Shown one piece after another: positions 47,545-59,880 of a stretch of 64,000 nucleotides of DNA. Numbering within the stretch: the first letter of the stretch is position 1; the number at the start of each line of letters is the position of its first letter. The notes beneath the pieces were generated by a model that had not been told where the DNA came from, searched no databases, and saw only the letters and a list, made by a program, of their open reading frames with translations. Source of the stretch: Lepeophtheirus salmonis (taxonomy: Eukaryota > Arthropoda > Copepoda > Siphonostomatoida > Caligidae); the NCBI RefSeq assembly GCF_016086655.4, contig NC_052141.2, forward strand, positions 10,416,001-10,480,000, given 5' to 3'. Both the position numbers and the translations under genes were made by a program.

Positions 47545-49120
47545 TTAATGTTGCTTTCCAATGAATAAAATATAAACTGTATCTCGTATACATGTCTCAT
47601 AATTGGCAATCAAAGTTATTTTGGATTTAACTTGTCCACCCTATATATCTTTTAATATCAAGGGGTCAAAGAATTTCCATATAGTTTATATACTAAAAGA
47701 GGTTTTATTATTGTAAAGACATGGTTGAACCAATGTTGATATATATTTATTTTTCTTCTTTAAAACGTTCCCATATGAATTGATCTTGATTGTTCATTGT
47801 TCTTAGGAGAAGGATGATCATTCTTAGATATATAGGTAAACAACTTGTCTACTTTGGACAATTGCCATAATTCTCTTCATATCGTCATTATTCCCTCATG
47901 GGAGACAGCAACCAAGAGATTTACTTTATCTTTTTCATATCTCTTCTATTTATGCTTTTATATTTTAAAAAGCTCCTTTGAAATAAATAGGTCACCAACT
48001 CATAGCTTAAGAGAGATATTTAGTCTACTACTCATAACTTAACTCCCTGTTAGTGCCCTGGGATATTATACATACCATGGCTTATTAAAAATTATTCTTC
48101 TCCTTTTAATCTCCAACACTTATCAGTTTGCTCTTGAAACATTCAATCAGATTATATGCAATTCATTATTTACCTTGATAATACCTACATTTATGATTTA
48201 TTCGTCATTTTAGTAATTTTTAATTGAGGTTTAGTAAATTTAATTAATTATTTTGCTTTGATTTTCCTTTTAATCCGCCTCGAAAAACTGTCTTGTTTCA
48301 GAAAGTGTGGGGACATCCTCCCCTTGTCACTATAGATGCCACCACTTAAGACCATTTTGCTTTGAGTGGTTAACCTTCATCCTCTTTTTACGAGATAGAG
48401 ATTGACCAGGACACCCCAACAATTTTCCTATTTTATTCTAGTGAATTCATTTTTCAAGATATCTGAACAATACTTAGAAATAAGAACGAAAAATAAAAGT
48501 AAAAGCTAAACTGAAAAGAAAGGTTACCAGATGTTGCTTATTAGCATCAAAGTCATGGAAGTAAATACCTAACCACCCAGTATACTTTAGTGGTTTGAGG
48601 CAAATTTGACACACATGTACCATCAAAAGGAAGGCATAATTAAATTTTGATTTATTAATACAAGGTTATTTTATTTTTAAAGAAAAGTACCGAGTAGTAA
48701 GTAAGTCGAGCCCTACCCCATTTCTTTAAATGTATTTTGAGAAGTGTAGAGACTTTCAATCAAAAAAATTAAACATTAAAGTGAAAAGTAGATAAACATA
48801 GAAACAAACAGATTGGACATTGCAACAGTGATCCAAGCCGCCCTTGACATCTTGGGTATCGTTTAACAGCTCGGGTCTACTGCTACATTATCTACCGCAT
48901 TTGCACTTGGTACGAAGATAATTGTCGTGTCAGTCCTTAATTTAAATTGTGTTTTCCCTTTTTTAAATTATAACGTAATATAAAAAATATAATATATAAC
49001 AAAGTAAAAATATAACATGTTTACATTATAGTACAAATAAGAACATTTTTGGCACTATATGTGCCATAATCTAAATAGATTTCACATATATCTTATTTGG
49101 CACAATAAATCATCAATATT
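47545..49120. other. Intergenic, no gene seen
   Basis: AT-rich, no recognised family. A stretch at 48820-48910 (IATVIQAALDILGIV) is briefly open but isolated. Confidence 0.5.
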
Positions 49121-49129
49121 TTTATGAAA

Positions 49130-49215
49130 AATTCCAAAGACCAACAGAGCAGGACTGGTCCTTCGACTGACAAGCTGAAGGACCGATAGGATTGGTCCTA
49201 AGACTGGAACCGAAC
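49130..49215. repeat. R5 'AGTCC/GGACT' repeat
   Basis: GGACTGGTCCTTCGACTGAC and GAAGGACCGATAGGATTGGT form near-palindromic blocks related to those at 34070-34170 and 41395-41620. Confidence 0.45.
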
Positions 49216-49349
49216 GAATAAATAATGACCAACAGAACACTAATCATAGTAATAAACCAATAAATTTTGAGAGGATCTTTAAAAATGCATAATTGACCAT
49301 AATTTTTGAACAAATAAAGATACATAGCTCAATTTACATCTGGAACAAA

Positions 49350-49760
49350 AATAAGCAAGTTCCATGTCTCTAAATGTAGGAGCAATAACAAAAAAGGCAA
49401 TACTTGTTTGATTTCCTCCCCAACAGAGTCCGTACTGAGAAGGCTGAAGAGACCATTGACATCTCCATCTGGACTGCCTACTATATCTAAAAGTCATAAC
49501 TGTCCAATAAAGTCAAGAAGAACCAAAAATTATCGAGCAACAATATGGTAAATTTCTGGGCTACCTTTATGTTGCTCTGTTCAGCCTTGACCTCAATCCC
49601 TTGGACTTTGTAGTTTTCCGCACACATTTCATCCTAATTTAGATTTGCTCTGAGTTACCATCATGAAAGAGTGGTACACCATGGACACGGTCTTCTTTGT
49701 CAAGAACTGCCACTCTGTTTCTTGGCATTTCGATAATGCGATTGGGTAGTGTAGGAGGAT
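49350..49760 (+). pseudogene. Internally deleted mariner relic A2
   Basis: Parallel to 42420-42870: an N-terminal-type segment (GAGTCCGTACTGAGAAGGCT at the nucleotide level) joined to a C-terminal segment encoding SALTS(I)PWTL / DLNPLDFV around 49588-49612, followed by the same tail (TCTGTTTCTTGGCATTTCG against TCTGTTTGCCGGCGTGTT). Confidence 0.6.
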
Positions 49761-49904
49761 ATATATAATAAACATAAAACTAAATATACCATATTTACAG
49801 ATTATAAATTGGTTTGGACTTGTTGATTCTGGATTCCATAAAAATCACGTTAATAGTAATTAAGTCATGCTACTGCATTTTATAAGCTTGTCTACAATGT
49901 ACAA

Positions 49905-50305
49905 AGTTTGCCAGCAAATCGTATGTGTATAAGGAAATCCCAAGTCACCCTTCATGTCCCTCCTGATGGTCCTAGCGGCTACGGAGATGTAATTGACAAT
50001 GCGATTCATCTATTTGGTGGTGTCCTCCTTGATCTCATTCTCCAAGGTAGACAAGAACTCCGGATCATTCTTTATATAGGGCCTTCTACTTCCTGCTTTC
50101 CGGTGAAAGTCTTGTCCATCTAGGCCACCTTGAAAACTAGGTTCCCGGGGACCTTCCCAATGTTCATAATATTCGTCACCTCCATTTCAGCATATAGGAG
50201 ATTTAAGATGCTCTGGCTTTTTGCTCACTCATGATAAGAAATTTTTATTAAAGTATTTTTATACAAAGTCTACATTTTGTTGCCTAACCCTCTACACCTA
50301 AAACT
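49905..50305 (-). pseudogene. mariner relic B2, N-terminal part with terminal region
   Basis: The minus strand starts with GGTTAGGCAACAAAATGTAG near 50293, then MSEQKARAS, and later YIKNDPEFLSTLENEIKEDT and TKWIALSITS, which fit the N-terminal DNA-binding region of mariner transposases. No catalytic part remains. Confidence 0.6.
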
Positions 50306-50309
50306 CAGG

Positions 50310-52570
50310 GCATTTGGTTTGCGTAAAAATGATCTAAATACATAAATTCATTGCTAGAGAAAAACGAGCTCTTGCAATTCTAAAAAATTGTATGTAGAAA
50401 GTTTACTTTTTGCCTTTATTTCCTACATGTCTTGTAAATGTTGTATTATTATCAAAAGAAAAAGTAAGTTGCTGTATGTATACACTGGACACCAGATGCT
50501 TAATAATATATATATATATATATATTATTATAAATATTGTGAATAAGATTCAGGATATGATGATATTAAAAAAAAAAGTTTTTTTAGTTTTGAATTCATT
50601 TTTTTTTTCATAAAAATTTCTTATAATGATTACAAGTATTAAAACCAGATGCTACCTCCAAATCAAAGTTTTTTATCTTTTAAAAACGTCACTATCAAGC
50701 CTTCAAAAATACCATATAGATATGTCCCCTATCTTTTTTAGCATGGGCAGACACTTTGATGAAAACCTTTTTATAGAAATCCACTTTGCCAAGCGGACAC
50801 TTTGCTTAACGACACTTTTTCCGAACAGACACTATATATATATATGTTTCATTCCAAAATACTCGTAAATCCCTTTTAACAAGAAAATGTGCATGGGATG
50901 ATCTTCACCTTCTGAAATTTTTATGTCAAGTGTCACCGGCAATTATATATATATGTATGTTTTTTTAAATCGGTTGCCCGATAATTTTGCCTTAAATCAA
51001 TTTTGCCTCAAGGATATTTCGCTTTTATCCATAAATTTATAAATATTATAAGTAGTTATTGTTTATTTTTGGTTGAAACCAAAATATACAATTTTTATCT
51101 GTGTAAAATTATTAAATGTTCGTTGAAATAACGATAGAATTATGTTTTTACCTCATATCATGCTTGCTCGTCAAATCCACGAGTCTTTGCTTTTCTTTAT
51201 AATCAATTTTGTATTATTTTAATTACCAACAGAGATGTGATAAGCAATTCTTCTATTCCAATCGTTGCCGTGGTTATTATTATTTTTCTTATTATACTAA
51301 TGAGTAATTTTATTAGCTACCTATTTTTTCCCTGGTTCGAATTCATTATATAGTGAGATTTTATTGGTGTAGGGATTGAAATTTTAGCGGATGATTTCAT
51401 CATTTTTAAAATAAAATAAAATAGTTTTCGTCAAATTTTCCTAGCACCTTAAAATTGTTGTATCCATTAAAAAGCAAAGTTCTTCGTTAAAATAATTGAT
51501 GAAAACAGGTAAAACAAAAATGACTCTTTAGTAGATCTATAGGATTTATTCCTCCATCCATTTTACAAACCCTAATCATTCTCTAATTTACCTCAAAATA
51601 TTCATTTCGATAGCCGCCTTTCTGCCTCCTACGACGCATCTGAAAGGAAAAGTCCACAATTTTCCATGGAAATCCAAACTCCCTAAAATATTTCCTAAAA
51701 CCAAGCCTTTTAAAATGCTTCATTTTCACTCAATCCGTAAAAATATGTAACTGTGTGTCCAGTTTTTTCCATTTAAATGAACATCACTTTTCTTCCAGTG
51801 ATCTTTTAACAAAATAATTGCACAATGAAGACTTGCTGTTTGATATAAGCTTGTAAATTTCTACAGACTCCATCTCTAACTTTTTCAAAGTTGTAAATAT
51901 GTTTAAAATATTTTCCTCTCACTCTTTATTTTTCAAGCCTCTCCAATGATTTTTAATAAAATGACAGAATTCAGTTCTGAATTTGTAAAAACTTATTCTA
52001 AAGTTGATTTCAAATACAGTAAAAGGTATTTGGATTCGTCTGTCAATGGAGATCTTCAGGTTATCTTCACTTTAGCTACTTGGTCTGCAACGTACATATT
52101 TATTTGTCTTTAAGGCCGCCAGTAGGTTATGATCGTTCTGGATGATGATTTATGCTCCTATACTAAGTAATTAGTATTCCCATTTATGTTACACGTTTTT
52201 TAAAAGATAACATGTTTAATTTTTTTGTACGAGTTACCATGATTCAGTGTTGATGAATTTATACTAGATTTATTTCATTATGAGGATGCCTCAATAGTTG
52301 ATTCTAACGGCTATTAAAACTTTTGTGACAAAAATAATGACAATCATCCAATACATTAATCCCAAAACACATAAATGCTTAAAAAAAAGAAGAAGTCAAT
52401 CAATTAATGATTGAGGCTCCAATGTACCTGGATCTATCCAGATCGCAACTCCTTTATATCGAAGCTATAATTATATTGATGTGTACCAGACGGAAACTTG
52501 AAAGTTACACGCTTGCAATTGGAAAGAATATAGCCTATCATTCTTTAATTATACATTTAACAAAATCTTA
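50310..52570. other. No gene seen; AT microsatellites and R4 units
   Basis: Contains (TA)n at 50505-50526, short 'GACACTTT' direct repeats at 50748-50835 (cgGACACTTTG, acGACACTTTTT, caGACACTAT) and R4-like units at 50970-51025 (GATAATTTTGCC, CAATTTTGCC). No coding signal. Confidence 0.45.
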
Positions 52571-52579
52571 TTAGTTTTT

Positions 52580-53265
52580 TTTGATACATGGCATATGCCA
52601 AATTGAGTTCTTATATCGGACCTCCATTTGTCTCACAGATGGCACAGAAACCTCTCGTAAAAAGAGTTCTAAGTATTGCAAATGAAGTACGTGTCCATGA
52701 CATCCCTTCCCTTGAGGACAAAGACATTCATAGCTTCAACGTTCGGGCGAGAGTCCCTTTTCTCGATGTGCACCCAGAAATAAAAGTCAAATGGATTTAT
52801 ATCCGAACTGTATAGTGGCCATACGCACTTAGATATAGTATTCCCAGGGGCTTGCGTCTAGAGAGGAGGATGGCTACATATTGAGGTCCCAAAAGTCCAG
52901 AAAGTTTTATTTCAGAAAGGCATTGGTCCCAGCGGCATGATGACACGGAGTTCCGTCTTGAGTGGAAACAAAGTTGTTCCCGAACTTTCATATGCCCCAA
53001 GTAAGCCGATGTAAGTATCTACATTTAACCGCTCCTTCCTCTCCACAAAAATGGTGTGGCAGACTCCACAACGCACCAGACCATAGGTCTGTCTTGACTT
53101 TTTGTTCTGTAGTGATATCACATTGTAGCTGAGATATCGTCCAGATGTTCAGTTGTGATCTTGTGGCTGTTCTGCTTATTCACAGTGGCATCAACGGAGA
53201 ACTGGCTTAGCTTACTCTGTTCAGGGATAAGATGTCTTGTTGTCCTGTTCCTTGCTTTTTCACGG
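52580..53265 (-). pseudogene. mariner relic, catalytic and C-terminal parts
   Basis: The minus strand reads IPEQSKLSQFSVDATVNKQN, then NNFVSTQDGTPCHHAAGTNA (second catalytic Asp kept in TQDG), NFLDFWDLNM, and a C-terminal EKRDSRPNVEAMNVFVLKG and DVMDTYFICNT. Frameshifted. Confidence 0.7.
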
Positions 53266-53832
53266 AAGCATTCCAGATTTAAAATCATAAAATGTGATCA
53301 CTGGACAAGATAAACCCTGTATTTTTTTTTTTTTCTTTTTTTGGCAATTTACTTTAAGTAATCTTAGACAGTTATTTTTAATCATTATTAATTGCAAATA
53401 TTCGTGTATATAAAAAGCCATGTTCTAAAAAAATGTTATACATTTTTGGGGTATCCTTTTCATCATCATAAATTGGATAATCTTTATATATATATATATA
53501 AAACGAAGCACTTATTTTTTGTCAGAATGAGAGATATGTACACAAATATAATATGTTATATATGTGTGACCATAGTGAGAAAATGTTTTAAAGGAAAATA
53601 TACGAGCAAATTTGGTCTTCAAGAAACATAACCAACATAACAAATACACCTTCACGAAATAATTGATGCAATATCACGAAAAGCGAAATATTATATGACA
53701 GATAAATATGTCTCAAAGTACAGATAGGTTATATTAGAAATAATGAATATAAAAAACTGAAACTTAATTTAATTTTCGACCAGCAGCGTTAATTAAAACC
53801 GATAACAGTTCAACAATTCTAATTTAATAATT

Positions 53833-54236
53833 TACCACAGCTGGATAAGTCAACCTACTTCCCTAGCGTTCCACGATTTTTGGAATGAATTTATTCTCCT
53901 TCCATTCTGATGATTGTTAGCTTGTTTCCATGTCATAGCCGTAGGCCCACGTCTCATCACCAGTTATAATACGCTCCATTAACATTGGGTTGGGATTCAT
54001 ATGATCAAGTATGGCCGAAGAGACTTGCTCACAGTACTGTTTTTGTAGAAAATTAAGCTTTTTTTTGGAGCAACCCGTGTAGCTAAGCGTCTCATGCCTA
54101 ATTTTCAGTCAGAATAGTACAAACTGACTTGTGGGAGATGTTAAGACAATCTAGGACGATTTTTTTGTTCAATAATTTTGTTGATTGTAAAAATCGTGTA
54201 GACTAGTGAGTTAGACTGACTTATCCAGCTGTTGCA
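53833..54236 (-). mobile_element. mariner deletion derivative with both terminal repeats
   Basis: ACAGCTGGATAAGTCA (53837-53852) and TGACTTATCCAGCTGT (54217-54232) are perfect 16-bp inverted ends, extending imperfectly to about 30 bp. The minus strand between codes KQYCEQVSSAILDHMNPNPM and ERIITGDETWAYGYDMETS, the ITGDE(T)W first-Asp block of SETMAR-type mariners, then QSSEWKENKF before the deletion. About 400 bp is left of roughly 1.3 kb expected. Confidence 0.8.
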
Positions 54237-54429
54237 AGCAAACTGGTCTACAGATTGTGCTCAAACTTGGCATCATAATGAGAGACATTTCTGCCAAAAT
54301 TATATATTTTTAAAATCCCATTGGCGAAGGCAATTTAAATTAACCCTTCTCAGTACTTTTTTGACAAAATATATTCTAACAATGATTTGAAATTGTTTTT
54401 ATCTATAATTATTGGGTATATCTTTAAGA

Positions 54430-54850
54430 AGACACAATGAAAGCCAAAAAGAAGGCAACCGAGATTCCCCAAACGGGTGTGTATGGCGTTAAAATGACAT
54501 TTTTACACAAGGAACAGTAGCCAGAAAGTCTGTCAAGGTTGGAAAAGAACTGTAAGAACTGTAAAACATGCCATTACGATGACAGCAAAAGAGAACAGGT
54601 ATATAGAGTAAAGCTTCTTTTGATTGTGCCCCAGAACATGTGTCCTCCCTGCTCACCTGATCTTAATCCTTTGGACTATTCTTTATACGGAAATGTCGAG
54701 GGAGCTTGAATTTAACAAGCCTTTAGGGTCTGTGATATCTTTGGAGTCCGTCATCTAGGCTGTATGGACTGACTTAATAGAAAACTGCATCTGTAAGTCA
54801 GGTACAGCCTACAGGACGAACAGGCCATATTGAATTAAAATGTCAATATC
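54430..54850 (+). pseudogene. mariner relic, C-terminal part
   Basis: Plus-strand CPPCSPDLNPLDYSLYGNVE (third catalytic Asp) near 54650-54710, followed by a degraded tail (VWTDLIENCICKSGTAYR with frame changes). Upstream sequence is too degraded to place. Confidence 0.7.
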
Positions 54851-55274
54851 TATGGTAAATCAATGGAAGTAAGTTTAATTTTTTTCTCATTATCTTCACG
54901 AACTAGTTTTTAGTAAAGTTTTAAGCACAATCTTAAGTGTAAACTTAAATATAAAACATTGTAGTATATAAATGTGTACGGATTATTCCATGAAAATTTT
55001 TGATGAGGATTTCTCTTTTGATATCTTCCTTTACTTACAATACATGCTACTTAAAAAATTGAGTGACAGCAAATGAGTTATTTTTGTATTACATACATCA
55101 ACCAAATATTAGATATTGCTGAAATAGGTGAAATAAATAAAAACACATTTTTGAATGAGACTCAAAATGTACTAACCTAACGGTCCAGCATGGGGTTAAA
55201 GGTTTAATTAATTAAGAATATAATTCCAACCAAATTAATATTGTAAATAAATCTTTTAATCATTAATGTATCCG

Positions 55275-55485
55275 CCCTTAGCAGCGGTGGTGGAAGGCCT
55301 GGAACCTATTGCAGATGTAGTCCTCTGTGATGGTGTTCAGTGCTGACTGACAGTGGCTTTGAGGGCTTGGTGTTTTGATGATGTACACTGCAGGCCTTCC
55401 CTCAACTGCACCTTTTGGTCGATGGGGCTGTAATCCCAGAGTCTCATTTTGTACAAGGGGTAACCTTTGTTTAGTATCCAGGGTG
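55275..55485 (-). pseudogene. mariner C-terminal fragment
   Basis: The minus strand reads QSALNTITEDYICNRFQAFH, like the (M)..DYI...C..F..R end of mariner transposases, with HRC and a stop. Only this tail is seen. Confidence 0.5.
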
Positions 55486-55489
55486 AAGG

Positions 55490-56630
55490 AGAAAGGTTTA
55501 TTTTTATTATTGAAAATTATGTGGAGGCTAATAACATGCTTGATGGTATAAAGTTATGAAGCCAAGTTTTTTAATTTTGCATGGATAGTCAAAGTAATCT
55601 CTCATTGAAGGAAATATCGACACAAGCCTGACTTGTCTCTTTTTAGACACTAAGTGAGAAAGCTCCAAGAAATAGTGTTCAGAAAACTCATAAAAGCCGA
55701 AAACAATAGCTTAAATGGTTGATAAGCAATTGTTTTTGCTTTCTTGAAGGATTCCAGATCTCCGATAACTACAATAAGATTTGAAGGACATAACTTTTTA
55801 AAGTTTTACCATAAACGCGGGATTACGTGTTTTGAGACTTTTTTAATTAGACCCATGTTCTGATTATGAACCACAAATAAATTAGTACATCCAAAAGGAT
55901 TTCAATTGGCAGTTCGGCATATTCAGGCTGTAATACATTAAAATATTCAATCTTTTTATCAATGAACGTTAGCTAGGGCAATGTAAAAAAAAAGAAACAG
56001 TATCATACTTAATAGACTAAAAAAAATTCATTATTCACAAAGTGGTGTGACTTTCTGTCACTTGTTGTTTCAAAACAAGTATATCTCAGGACTATGTGGA
56101 TTAGACTGGTCCAATTTGCACTTTTTTTGGAAATATTGAGACGTCATAGGCTTAAAATATGCATTTAGGTAAAAATGGAGGAATGACAAATTTACAGCAA
56201 TTTAAAAGAAGTTTTCGAGGTCGAGCAACGAACATAATGTTTTGAAAATTGACGTTTTTTCGAAAATTTTGTCATCTTCCTTTATTACCTGTCAACTATT
56301 AGCAGATATGATTAAATCTTTTTTATAATTTGTTTTACATAATGAAATAACCTTTATAAAATATTTATACTATTTTGTTCTTAAATTAGTTTTTTTGGAT
56401 TTTAAACAGAATAGTAGTGAAGGACTTTTTTTAACCTATTTCTCACAGCGCACATTATTGATCCTTTTTTTAAATTTTTATTAAACGGCAATATTGCCGA
56501 ATCTTTACTGTTAAAAATGAACAATATTATCAACTTGAATTTGAACCTTCATTAAAATTTGCAAAGGATTATTAATAAATAACTATGTCATTCGTTGTAA
56601 GAGTACTTTTGCATATTATCCTGTTAACTT
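55490..56630. other. No gene seen
   Basis: AT-rich, no recognised family or splice-flanked exon. Confidence 0.5.
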
Positions 56631-56639
56631 AAAAACCAT

Positions 56640-56910
56640 GCTTCTGGAACACTTTACATTGTCTGTAATCTTCATCAATTCAACTCCATCATCTAAGAGA
56701 TATGGGATGTGCTATCTTTTTGCTTGCTGTTCGCTCATGATGATTAAATAACTAAATAATTAGTATAGTTTGTATATGAACTTAGGACAGCGGAAACAAA
56801 ATGTAAAAAAATATTCACTAAACCTTTTTGATGAGAAAATAAACATCTACTAACAGTCCAAGTTTGGGTGCCCTACCCAAGAGTAGAAAAGGAATTATCA
56901 GGAGTGAAAT
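56640..56910 (-). pseudogene. mariner relic B3, 5' terminal region
   Basis: Minus-strand copy of the first 250 bp of 45480-46075: terminal GGGTAGGGCACCCAAACTTG, then LDDGVELMKITDNVKCSRS. Truncated after that. Confidence 0.65.
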
Positions 56911-57257
56911 AATTGATATGGTAACCCATCTTTAGACAGAGTTCTCGAGCAGTTTTGAGTTTGTATGGTATTTTTATAAAAATATTCATACATATTTGTA
57001 AGAATCTAAGAAACATAACCTTAATTGAACAGGGGTTAAAATATGTATATGAAATGGAATTTGACTGTATACATAAAAATGAAATGTAATTTTAAATTGC
57101 ATAAAACCACAAAAATCAAATAAATTTTAGGAGAAAAAATGATATCACGATATTTCATAGATATATTATATTCTATTTTTACATTATTTTACTTATATTC
57201 AACTTTAAAGAAATTATAATCCAGTAGTCACATTTTTAATAAATACCAGCTACTTAC

Positions 57258-57315
57258 TTTTAAGTCGATGACTGTAGTTGGCAGAGTACTCTACAGTGGC
57301 GTCCCCGGACTTCAA
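57258..57315 (-). CDS. Candidate isolated host exon, 58 nt
   Basis: On the minus strand a pyrimidine-rich acceptor (TTATTCCAG) precedes an open stretch coding LKSGDATVEYSANYSHRLK, which ends exactly at a consensus GTAAGTAG donor. Base composition is clearly richer in G+C than the flanks. I do not recognise the family. The neighbouring exons of this gene were not found; it could belong to the same transcript as the edge frame at 63626-64000, but nothing links them. Confidence 0.45.
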
Positions 57316-57734
57316 CTGGAATAAAAAAATAATTTTAATTTCTAATATATCATATGGTATTCCAACTAAAAATGCTTCAAAAAATATGACAAACTTATTT
57401 TCTTTGACTAAAGTTTTTTAATTAAGATGTAAGAGATCGTAGTTTTTCTATTAAGAAAATTACACAGAAGAATATTATGAATCATTCCTTCCTTGTGCTG
57501 AAATATGTTGATCATTGTTGAAATAAAGTCAAATTGCAATAGACTGCATTATAATGAAAGCAGGGATAATTGTTGCAAGATTTGTGCAATGCTTTTAATC
57601 CATATCTCATATATTTTATTTTGCTTAACAAAACATAGATTTTTTTTCATAAAAAAATCCAAAACCAAGAGTGTGAAGTTAAATTTAACATTTGAATGTA
57701 CAGCTACTGGTTAACTTAAACCAAAGTGTCGAAA

Positions 57735-57910
57735 GCATAACAATCGGCTGGAAACGTTATGGCCTCAGTATTTTTGGACATGCCTGGTATAGTATTCATA
57801 GAGCACATCGAGAAGGGAAATGCAATCAACAAAGAATATTATATGGCGTTATTAGAGCGTTTGAAGGAGAAAATCACGAAGAAGAAGAAAATACTATTTA
57901 ACCATTTTGT
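57735..57910 (+). pseudogene. mariner fragment before second catalytic block
   Basis: Plus-strand VMASVFLDMPGIVFIEHIEK, then GNAINKEYYMALLERLKEKI and TKKKKILFNH: the strongly conserved SVFWD..G..F.D....G..IN..YY..LL..L block of SETMAR-type mariners. Unusually clean over 55 codons. Confidence 0.8.
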
Positions 57911-58676
57911 TAATTTTTTTCTGAGAAAGTTGTAAAAACACACTACAGAACCTCTTCAGATAAAAAAACAACAACTCCTTGTAGATATTGTTGTTTTTGC
58001 TCTTGACCGCCATAAACTTGGTCAAAATTTATCTGCAAGGGTCTGTAGTAAGTTTGCGATAAAAAATAGTTTCTAAAATCATATAATGAGTTAAGGAATC
58101 TAAATTTATTTTTATCAAATAATTGTAGAGCAAGACTCTAATGACGGTGATTTAGCAACTACTTTCGTGAACTGTTGGTATCAAAAATGAAACCACTAAA
58201 GCTTCAAAACCATCCTGAAAGAATTAGATATGAATTGGTTGTGAATAACATATTTACAATACAGTTATTAGATTGCTACAAAACACCCAACTTATTCAAA
58301 CTATTAAAAAAGGACTAATTAAAGATATTTCTCAATTGAATCAAAAAGTTACATTATTATTCTAATTATCCATATTAGCTATCATTCTAGTCATCTTTCG
58401 TTGTTATTTTATTTTAACCAGTTAACGCCGTGGTTTGGAACACGGTAATGATTATTAAGTACCTTGGTAACTAATGAAGCTAAGCTCTGCTTACTTTTTT
58501 TTCAAGTACTGCTACAAAAAGGTGGTGAAAAATATTAATCTCCAAATCTAATATACAGCCTTGTGAGTATCCTACAAGCACTTATTTTTTTAATTGGATA
58601 ATATGTGTTCTAAATCTAATTGATTAATATCAAAGACACAACATAATGTTACTATTTACTTAACCTCATCTCAGAG

Positions 58677-58724
58677 CCGCAGCATCAGGATGAAAGAGCT
58701 GAATGCAGCTTTTGAACCACGGGT
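58677..58724 (+). CDS. Weak candidate exon, 48 nt
   Basis: An acceptor-like AACCTCATCTCAG is followed by 16 open codons (SRSIRMKELNAAFEPR) ending at GTAAAATAC. G+C content stands out from the flanks. There is no family match and no partner exon, so chance is quite possible. Confidence 0.22.
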
Positions 58725-58959
58725 AAAATACAGTACATTTTGGACTTAACATTAGATTATATGTTTTATTAAGAAGTCAATTTGATATCCTTATCGTTCT
58801 TGTGTTAAATTACATATTTGGAGATTGATTTCAATATTTTTGCTTAATATATCTAACGATTATAATATAATGGAGAAAATATAAACAGGCTATTATCCTT
58901 TTTTCAATTAGTAAGTAATATAGTTATCAAACATCTATTTTATTAAAGAAAAATTTGTC

Positions 58960-59446
58960 TGCCTCTGGTTAAATCATTTATAACAAGCATCTTGTGAAGC
59001 GAAAGCACAGTGCTTCATATTAAAAAAGAAAAGGGGAGGTTCATACCAATATTAATTTGAAGAACTTGGTCTATTAGTCAGCGGAGGACTCATTTTTGAG
59101 TGTGCCCTAAATATCCTACTAGCATATTGTGTCATATTAAGAAAATTATCTTAATTTAATAATAAAAAAAAGTATAAGCTATAAAATAATAAAAAAAAGT
59201 GCTTTGGTGTCTGTTTGTCTGGGGAGGGCTCATGCTTGAGTGTGCACTTAATATTTTATAACTATGTCAACGTGGATCTATGAATTAACAATGTAGCAAC
59301 GAGCGTGTATAGCTTATACTCAGGGTTTCATATATATGCAGAAAATAAAAGAGAGTGTATCAATCTATATTAATAAAGCAAATAATTTTATGTTTGTCTG
59401 CTGTGTACGCCTAATGCCTCCGAACAATGCTAGATACTCCCACTAG
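58960..59446 (+). mobile_element. Possible Helitron remnant with 3' end
   Basis: Ends TAGATACTCCCACTAG|T at 59446, matching the 22560 terminus (shared 'ccta..gc(t/c)tccg..caatgc..gatactccc.ctagt'), though the hairpin is degraded. Upstream are two direct sub-repeats (GGACTCATTTTTGAGTGTGC near 59086 and GGGCTCATGCTTGAGTGTGC near 59226) and a small hairpin at 58996-59020 (GTGAAGC...GCTTCAT). The start was not found. Confidence 0.45.
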
Positions 59447-59459
59447 TTTATAGACAGGG

Positions 59460-59880
59460 CCGGTCGCAGGATTTTTTTTTCATTTGGGTGGGAAAAAGGG
59501 CTTATTTTTTGGAATTTTTTCGTAAAAAATTTCATAATCCATAGTTACTTATAGAAATTTCAAATATGACACTTTCCCGAAAAAAATTTGAAAATTTAAT
59601 TTAAAAAAAAAAAAATCCAGAAATAAAACTTCAAAAATAAACTTGTTGGGAAAAATTTCAAGCTTTCATAGCTATTCACAAAAATTAATTTTTTTTGGAA
59701 AAACAATTCAAAAATTAAATTTAAAATAATAAATTAAAAGAACAAAAAACACTGGTATTTTCAAAAAATGGAACTTTTGGTAAAAAATTTCAAAAATCGT
59801 ATTTCAAATATTAAATTTTTACTAAAATCAGCAGCTTTTTGGAAAAAATAATTTTTTTGTAAAAAAAATTCAAACACATT
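59460..59880. repeat. A/T low-complexity block of 'aaaaatttcaaaaat' units
   Basis: Dozens of overlapping degenerate units such as AAAAAATTTCAAAAATCG and GGAAAAAATTTCAAGC, with TTTTTGGAA spacers. It directly adjoins the 3' end of the PEBP coding region, which may have been truncated or overrun by it. Confidence 0.65.
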
